DNA from: Acidobacteriota bacterium
GTDB lineage: Bacteria > Acidobacteriota > Blastocatellia > Pyrinomonadales > Pyrinomonadaceae
Assembly (NCBI GenBank): GCA_020199975.1
Contig: JAIVJP010000294.1
Coordinates: 1-19,127, forward strand
Direction: 5' to 3'
DNA: 19,127 nt
The position numbers and the translations under genes were made by a program. The notes beneath the pieces were generated by a model. It worked only from the letters and a program-made list of their open reading frames with translations, made no database searches and was not told where the DNA came from. Position 1 is the stretch's first letter; each line of letters begins with the position of its first letter. Of this stretch, positions 13,300 to 19,127 are shown piece by piece.

Positions 13300-15240
13300 C
13301 TACTCGGAGTCAATAAACTGCCGCTGCCAGAGTTCCAGATTGAGCAACTGGAAGACCTGGAGATTATTGTCTTCGCGTCCCGAGAGGTTGGCGTCCACAA
13401 CCCTCTTCACTTCGTCTGGGCGAAAAAGTCCGCGACGCTTGACTGTTTCCTCCGACAGAAGATCTCCCACCATCGGCCGCAGCGGCCCACGCAGCCAGGA
13501 CCGAATCGGCGCTCCAAAGCCGGCTTTCTTCCGCCAAATGACTTCGCGTGGCAGCAACTGTTCCAGCGCTCGCTTCAAAATATACTTTCGCTTCAAGCCT
13601 CGCAGCTTCAGATTCGTCGGCATGCGCGACGAGAGTTCAATCATTTCTCGGTTGAGAAATGGCACGCGCACTTCCAGGTTCGCAGCCATCGAAGTCTTGT
13701 CTGTGTAATTCAGGTTAAGACAGGGCAGGAAAGTTTTCAGGTCGACGTAAAGCAGGCGATTCAGCGGCGCTGCGTCTTTCTGTCGGGCGAAGTAGCGCCG
13801 GTGCTCGCTGTAGGCGTCCAGACCTTGCGTGGCTCGCTTTAAGTCCTGAGTGTAGAGCTCCGCCTTGTCGGCATCCGTAAAATAGGTCCCGTATCCCAGA
13901 TAGCGATCCTCAAAATCAAGCGAAGCGCTCTGAGAAAACTTTTTCGCGTTTCTTAATGGTCCGGTCAACTTCCCAGGTCGCCCGCCGGGAAGTACGTCTG
14001 CGACAAAACTCATTATGGGCTGCCGCACGACTTTCGGCACAGGCGAGAGAAGTCCAGCCAACTTCATCGCCAGCAGCCGAGGATAACCGGCAAACAGTTC
14101 ATCGCCGCCGACGCCTGAAAGCAGCACCGTGAGTGTTTCTCGCGCGGCGCGCGAGACGAGATAGCTCGAGATGATTGCCGGGTCGGCCACCGGCTCGTCC
14201 ATGTGGTAGATAAGTTTAGGCAGCAGCTCCACCACGTCCGCCTGCAACATCATTTCGTGGTAATCCGTATCGAGATGTTTACCGACGCGTCGCGCCCAGG
14301 GCACATCGTCGGCAATGATGTCGTAGTGCAGATCCTTTGCTTCCGTGCCAATCGTGTAAGTGCTCACTCGCCTGCCATTGCTGTGATGCTTCATCATCGC
14401 CACGATGGCTGAAGAATCAACGCCGCCGGAAAGAAATGAGCCGAGCGGCACATCGGCGACCATCTCCATGCGCACAACGCGATCGAGCGTTTCGAGTATG
14501 CGTTCCTGCCACCATCGCTCGTCCCTCCCTTCGTCAATCTGGTAAGAAACATCCCACCACTCACTAAGGCTGAGATTGTCATCTTTGAGCGTCAGGATGT
14601 GTGCTGGAGGGAGTTTATCGATGCCCGAAAAAAGCGTATGCGGATCGGGAGTCCAGAGAAACGTAAGAAACTGATTGAGAGCTTCGAGGTTGATGGTGCG
14701 TTCGACCAAGCCGGTGGCGAGAATGGCCTTGATTTCCGAGGCGAAGATGAAAACTTCGCCTTCGCCGGCCTTTTGCACGCGAGCGTAATACAGAGGCTTG
14801 ATGCCGGCGTGATCGCGCGCCAGCATGAGTGTTCGCTCCTGTTGATCCCAAAAGGCAAAAGCGAACATGCCGTTCAGACGCGGCAGGCAATCTCGGCCCC
14901 ACTGCGCAAATGCAGCGATTAAAACTTCAGTGTCTGAGTCGGTGCGGAATTGGCGACCTTTGCCCTTGAGCTCTTCACGAAGTTCGCGATAGTTGTAGAT
15001 CTCGCCATTGAACGTGACGACGTAACGGCCGTCGGCGGAGAGCATTGGTTGATGCCCGGCGCTGGAAGTATCAATGATTGCCAGACGGCGATGGCCGAAG
15101 GATGCGCGCCGACCTGTTTCGTCCACTGGTTCGGAAGTCCAAATACCCTCATCGTCGCGACCGCGATGCTCAATCGCCCGGAGCATCGAAGCGATGTACT
15201 GCTCAGGTTCGGTTGAAACTATTCCAGCAATTCCACACAT
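13300..15240 (-). CDS. asnB: Asparagine synthetase, glutamine-hydrolysing
   Basis: The 646-residue enzyme makes asparagine (or amidates a related carboxylate) using glutamine and ATP. C2 directly after the initiator Met is the glutaminase nucleophile (MCGIAGIVS), which fixes the start at 15240. An ATG 90 bases upstream would bury this Cys behind repeat-encoded residues. The glutaminase domain includes HRGRDDEG, FNGEIYN and SDTEV. The PP-loop SGGVDSS is at 271-277 in the synthetase domain. It is longer than E. coli AsnB (about 554 residues), as in homologues found in exopolysaccharide and exosortase-linked clusters. It lies downstream of a two-domain oxidoreductase on the same strand and converges on ald with 65 bases between stops. 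That context suggests a role in surface-glycan amidation, but plain asparagine synthesis is equally possible. Confidence 0.93.
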   Translation of the reverse strand: MCGIAGIVSTEPEQYIASMLRAIEHRGRDDEGIWTSEPVDETGRRASFGHRRLAIIDTSSAGHQPMLSADGRYVVTFNGEIYNYRELREELKGKGRQFRTDSDTEVLIAAFAQWGRDCLPRLNGMFAFAFWDQQERTLMLARDHAGIKPLYYARVQKAGEGEVFIFASEIKAILATGLVERTINLEALNQFLTFLWTPDPHTLFSGIDKLPPAHILTLKDDNLSLSEWWDVSYQIDEGRDERWWQERILETLDRVVRMEMVADVPLGSFLSGGVDSSAIVAMMKHHSNGRRVSTYTIGTEAKDLHYDIIADDVPWARRVGKHLDTDYHEMMLQADVVELLPKLIYHMDEPVADPAIISSYLVSRAARETLTVLLSGVGGDELFAGYPRLLAMKLAGLLSPVPKVVRQPIMSFVADVLPGGRPGKLTGPLRNAKKFSQSASLDFEDRYLGYGTYFTDADKAELYTQDLKRATQGLDAYSEHRRYFARQKDAAPLNRLLYVDLKTFLPCLNLNYTDKTSMAANLEVRVPFLNREMIELSSRMPTNLKLRGLKRKYILKRALEQLLPREVIWRKKAGFGAPIRSWLRGPLRPMVGDLLSEETVKRRGLFRPDEVKRVVDANLSGREDNNLQVFQLLNLELWQRQFIDSE

Positions 15241-15250
15241 AAAAACAAAA

Positions 15251-15364
15251 CAGTAACAAGTGACAAGTGATAAGTGAATTAAGGCAGAAGTGAAGTAGAT
15301 GGGCACCCAGTTCTTCGGTCGGCTCTTCACTTATTACTTGATTACTTGTCACTCATCACTTTCA
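15251..15364. repeat. Inverted pair of heptad arrays between the two-domain oxidoreductase gene and asnB
   Basis: Left arm 15251-15278: CAGTAAC, AAGTGAC, AAGTGAT and AAGTGAA in tandem. Right arm about 15324-15364: the complementary type, with units of GTCACTT character on 7- and 8-base spacing. A spacer of about 45 bases separates them. The right arm encodes the last residues (KVMSDK) and the stop of the oxidoreductase. The left arm ends 10 bases from the asnB ATG and is readable in frame as a spurious extension of AsnB. Confidence 0.85.
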
Positions 15365-17444
15365 TCGGCTGCCCGGATCTTAACGAATCGTTGATGCGAA
15401 ATGTCGTTCGCGTGGTGGCTGCCAGTTCCGCCAGAGTAATCAGAGGAGGAAAACCATCGAGCACAACGGAACACACAGCTTTCACTTCGTCCGCCTGACC
15501 TTTGTCCTGGCTGCGCAACTTTGTTCTCTGCTCTCGTCCATTCTGGTAGGTCACGCTGCTGCGAAAGTCGTCAATCACGACCGACTTCCCTTCGCAAAAA
15601 AACTCGATACGTTCCTTCGGCAGTTTCTTATCACCTTCGGACAGATAAGCAATGCAGCCATTCGACCCATCGGCAAAGCGCAACGTGATAAAAACGTTGT
15701 CGGCGCTGACCATTTGATCGTTTGTGGCAGCTACCGCGTCCGCAAAAACTGACACCGGCGCTGAGCCGGTCCAAAATTGCATGAGATCGATAAAGTGACA
15801 GACTTCCCCGATGATCCTGCCGCCGCCTGCTTCCGGATCCTGCGTCCAGTGGTCCTTTGATATGCGTCCCGCGTTGACGCGATACAGAATGGACAGCGGC
15901 GCCCGTCGCTGCGCAAACTCGTTTTTTGCACGGCGACTTAACGGCGAAAATCTGCGGTTAAAGCCCACCATCAGCTGAGCGGTTGAAGTAGCTGCAATTT
16001 GAAGCAGCTTGTTCAGTTCTTCGTCATTTAGCGCCAGTGGCTTTTCCACAAAGACGTGGAGATTGTTTTCCAGTGCAAGTCGTGCCAATTCTGCGTGCCG
16101 ATCATGTCGCGTTCCGATCACGACCAGATTGACTTCCGGGTCATTGATGACTTCATCGGCGTCCGAAACGGCGCGCGCAAAACCGTAGCGCTTTCCGACA
16201 TCCTGCGCGGAAACGCCGGACGCTGTTGCCACCGAGCGAAAATCAACTCCCGCGGACTTGAAGTGGGGCAACAACATCGACTGTACATATTTACCGGCTC
16301 CAATGAGTCCCACGCGCACCGATTTTTCCCGCTCCGGTCGCGCAGCTCGTTCGCTTATTATGATACGGCGCTGCGGCTCGGCCCCGGTTTCGTAATTGAG
16401 CAAGACGCCGAGATACGACTCCCTTCCATCGTTCCCGATCAGCTCGTAAGCGCGTTCGGCGTCTTTAATGGGAAAGCGGTGAGTGACTAGGCGCTCGACA
16501 TTGACAGCACCCTGCGCAACGAGATCAAGGAAGGCTTCAATGTTGCGTTGCTCGGTCCAACGCACATAAGCGAAGGGATAGTCGTGGCCTCTTTCTTCGT
16601 ACTCGGGATCATAACGGCCTGGCCCATACGACATTGAGATTTTTAGGGTCAACTCCCGCTCATAGAATGTCTGACGCGGCACATCGAGGCCGACTAAGCC
16701 AACAGCCACGACTCGACCCTTAAGCCGCGATATCTCGCCGGCCAGTTGTACCGGCTCATTCGAAGAGGTGGCCGCGGTTATGAGCACGGCGTCGGCTCCG
16801 CGCCCACGACTCCAGTCGAGGATCTCCCGTCGGGTTTCCGGCCCGCTGATCGCCACCGCGTCGGCGCCTAACTCGCGCGCCAACTCAGTTTTCCTCCGGT
16901 CCAAGTCGATCCCAAAAACGCGGCAGCCGTTAGCTTTCAGCAGTTGCACGGTGATTTGGCCCAACAACCCGAGACCGATTACGACTACCGATTCGCCCAG
17001 CGTGGGCTCAGCGAGCCGCACGCCCTGCAACGCGATGGCTCCGAGGGTCCCAAACGCGCCCGCCTCGAAGTTGACCTTCTCCGGCAGACGAACGCACAAG
17101 TTCTGCGGGACCGAAAGCACCTCAGCATGCGAGGCGAACCCGGCGCCGGCACAGGCGACCGCATCGCCGGCGCGAAACTTTGTGACGTCATCGCCCGTAT
17201 CGAGCACAATGCCTGCGGCACTATATCCGAGCGCGTTTGACGCGCCGAGTTTGGAATGAACGGCATTGAACGTGTTGAGCAAGCCCTCATGCTTGGCTTT
17301 CTGAATCACCTGTTTGACCAGATCGGGCCGCTCTCTCGCCTTCCCAATGAGGCTCTTCCGACCTAGATCAACCGCCATTCGTTCCGTACCGGCGCTGATC
17401 AGGGAAGCGGCTGCACGGACCAGCACACGTCCTTTCTGGATCAC
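15342..17444 (-). CDS. Two-domain oxidoreductase: zinc-type alcohol dehydrogenase fused to Gfo/Idh/MocA
   Basis: About 700 residues in two NAD(P)-binding halves. The first is an MDR dehydrogenase (LISAGTERM, GYSAAGIVLD, nucleotide loop VIGLGLLG). The second, from about residue 375, is a Gfo/Idh/MocA oxidoreductase (GLIGAGKYV, VEKPLALN, HWTQDPEAGGGRIIGEVCHFIDL). This fusion is known in glycan-synthesis clusters, often next to asparagine synthetases as here, and probably modifies nucleotide sugars or uronates. The conserved N-terminus (MKQILQNLKTGEL...) lies upstream in another frame, ending in a 21-residue fragment at 17441-17506. One C is missing from a C-run (17449-17452, G on the plus strand), so the readable long frame begins at an internal GTG (17444). 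The final residues and stop come from the adjoining heptad array. Confidence 0.9.
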   Translation of the reverse strand: MIQKGRVLVRAAASLISAGTERMAVDLGRKSLIGKARERPDLVKQVIQKAKHEGLLNTFNAVHSKLGASNALGYSAAGIVLDTGDDVTKFRAGDAVACAGAGFASHAEVLSVPQNLCVRLPEKVNFEAGAFGTLGAIALQGVRLAEPTLGESVVVIGLGLLGQITVQLLKANGCRVFGIDLDRRKTELARELGADAVAISGPETRREILDWSRGRGADAVLITAATSSNEPVQLAGEISRLKGRVVAVGLVGLDVPRQTFYERELTLKISMSYGPGRYDPEYEERGHDYPFAYVRWTEQRNIEAFLDLVAQGAVNVERLVTHRFPIKDAERAYELIGNDGRESYLGVLLNYETGAEPQRRIIISERAARPEREKSVRVGLIGAGKYVQSMLLPHFKSAGVDFRSVATASGVSAQDVGKRYGFARAVSDADEVINDPEVNLVVIGTRHDRHAELARLALENNLHVFVEKPLALNDEELNKLLQIAATSTAQLMVGFNRRFSPLSRRAKNEFAQRRAPLSILYRVNAGRISKDHWTQDPEAGGGRIIGEVCHFIDLMQFWTGSAPVSVFADAVAATNDQMVSADNVFITLRFADGSNGCIAYLSEGDKKLPKERIEFFCEGKSVVIDDFRSSVTYQNGREQRTKLRSQDKGQADEVKAVCSVVLDGFPPLITLAELAATTRTTFRINDSLRSGQPMKVMSDK

Positions 17445-17506
17445 AGGTGGGGCACATCGGTCACGGTCAGCTCGCCCGTTTTGAGATTTTGCAAAATCTG
17501 TTTCAT
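17441..17506 (-). pseudogene. N-terminal fragment of the two-domain oxidoreductase, out of frame
   Basis: ATG at 17506 opens MKQILQNLKTGELTVTDVP, the standard start of this family, then reads H-L and stops. In homologues the next residues are P-P-x-V-I-Q-K-G, which continue perfectly in the neighbouring frame from the GTG at 17444. Restoring one C in the run CCCC joins both frames. The stop TGA (17443-17441) overlaps that GTG as GTGA. The fragment encodes the first strand of the catalytic domain only. Confidence 0.85.
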
Positions 17507-17595
17507 AAACTAAACGATGAGGAATCCGTCTTCATAAAATAAAGACTGGCATCCACCAAACACGCGAAGAGGCCGAGGCTGCATGCCAAGCTATT

Positions 17596-18552
17596 TTAGT
17601 TGTTATGATCAGGCAGCTCAGCGGAGAATTTGTAAAGGTCCGGTTCTCCTTCGGGTCGTGTGCGCCAGCGCTTATGAATCCATAGCCACTGGTCCGGGTA
17701 GGCTCGAATTTGACTCTCGATGGCGGAAGTAAAACGCGCCGTGTTGATCTCGATGTCGCGCGCGTGATCGCCCGTACGCACGAGTTCCAGAATGGGACCG
17801 CCACGGAAGACATAACGTTTGCGCGCCTCGTCCCATGGGGCACAGACCGGGATGACAACCGCGTCTGTACGCAGGGCGAGCACGGCAACGCCGGTAGTCG
17901 TGCATGCGAGGCGTCCGAAGAAGGGCACAAAGACTCCTTCGTGTGGCTGCGTGTTGAGATCGGCGAGGAATCCCAACGTTCCGCCTTGGCGCAGGACTCG
18001 CAAGGCTGTCAGCGCCGCCGCTTTTTTGTCAATTGGCTGGTTGCCGAAGCGCATCCTCACGTTCTCAATCATCTGCTCGATGCGTGGATTATCTATGGGG
18101 CGTACGAGAAAGCTAAGCGGATCGCCAAAGGCGGAACTTGCAAAGACGAGAAGTTCCCAAGCTCCCAGATGCGGGGTGATGAAAAGGATGCCCCGGCCGC
18201 GCGCCTTTGCTTCCAAAAAGTATTCCATGCCCCTACTGTCGTACTCGACGATGTGGCGCAAGCCTTCTGCGGTCGCGCGCGGGAATTGGCTGAACTCGCC
18301 AAGTTGTCGGCCCAGACTGTTAAAGCAGCCGCGCAGGATGCGTTTTCGTTCGCGCCTGCTCGTTTCAGGGAAGGCCAACTTGAGGTTGCGTTCACCCGTT
18401 CGCCTGAGGCCGCCACAGAACACGTAGGCGATGTGGCCCATGCCACGCCCGGCAGCAACAGCCAGCGGTCGCGGCAGCAGTCCCAGCCCTCCGATCAGCG
18501 CGCGCGCTACCGCGTACTCTACATTCGTTCTTGCCGTTCCACGTTTAGCCAT
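17596..18552 (-). CDS. LpxL/HtrB-type lysophospholipid acyltransferase
   Basis: A 318-residue inner-membrane-associated acyltransferase of the lipid A biosynthesis acyltransferase family. Such enzymes transfer an acyl chain from acyl-ACP to a lipid acceptor. The HX4[DE] catalytic motif is H128-L-G-A-W-E133, preceded by GRGILFIT. Later family blocks are LRQGGTLGFLADLN and VFVPFFGRLACTTTGVAVLAL, and RAYPDQWLWIHKRW at the end. The ATG at 18552 is preferred; a TTG at 18603 would add 17 non-conserved residues. It follows a ketoacyl-ACP synthase gene on the same strand after 190 bases, with a TATAAT box between. The acceptor may be lipid A or another envelope lipid; the sequence does not decide. 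Confidence 0.9.
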   Translation of the reverse strand: MAKRGTARTNVEYAVARALIGGLGLLPRPLAVAAGRGMGHIAYVFCGGLRRTGERNLKLAFPETSRRERKRILRGCFNSLGRQLGEFSQFPRATAEGLRHIVEYDSRGMEYFLEAKARGRGILFITPHLGAWELLVFASSAFGDPLSFLVRPIDNPRIEQMIENVRMRFGNQPIDKKAAALTALRVLRQGGTLGFLADLNTQPHEGVFVPFFGRLACTTTGVAVLALRTDAVVIPVCAPWDEARKRYVFRGGPILELVRTGDHARDIEINTARFTSAIESQIRAYPDQWLWIHKRWRTRPEGEPDLYKFSAELPDHNN

Positions 18553-18630
18553 TGGTCTACCAGCGAAAGTGCATAGTGTAACGCGCCGGCCATCGGCCGG
18601 CAAACCGTGATCTTACGCCCGTCAGACCGT

Positions 18631-18636
18631 ATTATA
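18631..18636 (-). promoter_or_regulatory. Possible -10 box for the acyltransferase gene
   Basis: A perfect TATAAT on the minus strand, about 80 bases before the acyltransferase ATG at 18552. No clear -35 hexamer is found at the right spacing, so this is weak support. A start near 18624 would also leave the alternative TTG at 18603 within the transcript. Confidence 0.3.
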
Positions 18637-18742
18637 AGAGCGGCGTTTAGCGCCTTGTTATCCGCGCATTATCTGTGCAGATCACAAGATGTTTTTCGTC
18701 TTTTCCGCCATCGTTTACACGTGAACTATCGAATTATTGAGA

Positions 18743-19127
18743 TCAGCCTTCCCATCGCCTGAATGCCAGTACAGCATTCAGACCGCCAAAGGCAAAGGAG
18801 TTCGACATCGCGTACTCGAATGTTGCCTGCCTGGCCTGATTGGGTATCACGTCTAGATCACATTGAGGGTCCGGCTCGGTGAAGTTTCCAGTTGGTGGCA
18901 GGATGCCATGTCGGAGCGCGAGAATCGTGGCAATGGCTTCGAGGGCACCGGCAGCACCGAGCGCATGCCCGTGCATGGATTTGGTGGAACTCACCGCGAG
19001 TTTTTCGGTGTGCCTAACGAAAACAGTGCGAATGGCAATGGTTTCCATAAGGTCGTTAGCTTGAGTGCCCGTACCCGTGAGCGTTGATATAACCGACCTG
19101 CTCGGGCTGTATCACTCCATCTAGCAG
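18743..19127 (-). CDS. Beta-ketoacyl-ACP synthase (KAS I/II type), C-terminal part, frameshifted
   Basis: The gene enters from the right edge. From 19127 it reads LLDGVIQPEQVGYINAHG, then TAC and a stop at 19056-19058. The expected HGTGTQANDLMETIAIRTVF is encoded in the next frame once one base of the CCC at 19074-19076 (GGG on this strand) is removed. The rest is complete to the stop at 18743. Both active-site histidines of the thiolase fold are present: NAHGTGT at the frameshift and SMHGHALGAAGA about 30 residues later. NSFAFGGLNAVLAFRR closes the family signature. The nucleophilic Cys lies outside the window. The enzyme elongates acyl-ACP chains. FAFGGLN rather than the common FGFGGTN hints at a specialised paralogue, but fabF itself cannot be excluded. 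Confidence 0.88.

Noticed and set aside
15241..15330. N-terminal extension of AsnB from ATG at 15330
   Set aside because: The catalytic Cys must follow the initiator Met directly, and the extension is translated repeat DNA.
1598..15364. CRISPR-like arrays
   Set aside because: The repeats are 7 bp with no unique spacers between units, arms are inverted rather than direct, and there are no cas genes.

Overview
The window looks like chromosomal DNA (GC in the mid-50s by eye) from a Gram-negative heterotroph. My best guess is Acidobacteriota, Blastocatellia/Pyrinomonadales-like. This rests on the gene set and on the style of the intergenic repeats, and is an inference. The content is mostly housekeeping. 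There is no CRISPR array, rRNA, tRNA, prophage or recognisable transposase.

Layout. Positions 1-6171, minus strand: purF, then a membrane-anchored ComEC-type metallo-beta-lactamase protein, purM, purN, tyrS, and a small overlapping DUF2442/DUF4160 pair cut by the window edge. Positions 6172-6669: a divergent intergenic region with a good sigma70-like promoter for the next gene. Positions 6670-13234, plus strand: a c-type cytochrome, an unknown membrane-anchored protein, a zinc alcohol dehydrogenase, an HtrA/DegP protease (frameshifted), an aldehyde dehydrogenase and alanine dehydrogenase (internal deletion). Positions 13300-19127, minus strand: a beta-ketoacyl-ACP synthase (frameshifted, cut by the edge), an LpxL-type acyltransferase, a fused two-domain oxidoreductase (frameshifted near its start) and an asparagine synthetase. 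The last two resemble the edge of a surface-glycan gene cluster.

Two things stand out. First, at least six gene junctions are filled by arrays of 7-bp units. In five of them an array faces its own inverted copy, so the transcript can fold into a long hairpin. Each junction uses a different heptad, yet the architecture is the same. The arrays run almost exactly from stop codon to start codon, supply stop codons and final residues to two genes, create false upstream starts for two others, and separate a strong Shine-Dalgarno sequence from the tyrS start. A different, roughly 200-bp palindromic element sits directly after purF.

Second, five genes are damaged: purF lacks its C-terminus at the edge of the palindrome, htrA, the two-domain oxidoreductase and the KAS gene each carry one single-base indel, and ald has an in-frame loss of about 35 codons including its catalytic Asp. 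Two of the indels lie in C/G runs and one is in a probable lipid-synthesis housekeeping gene, so sequence or assembly errors are a serious explanation and must be excluded before any biology is inferred.
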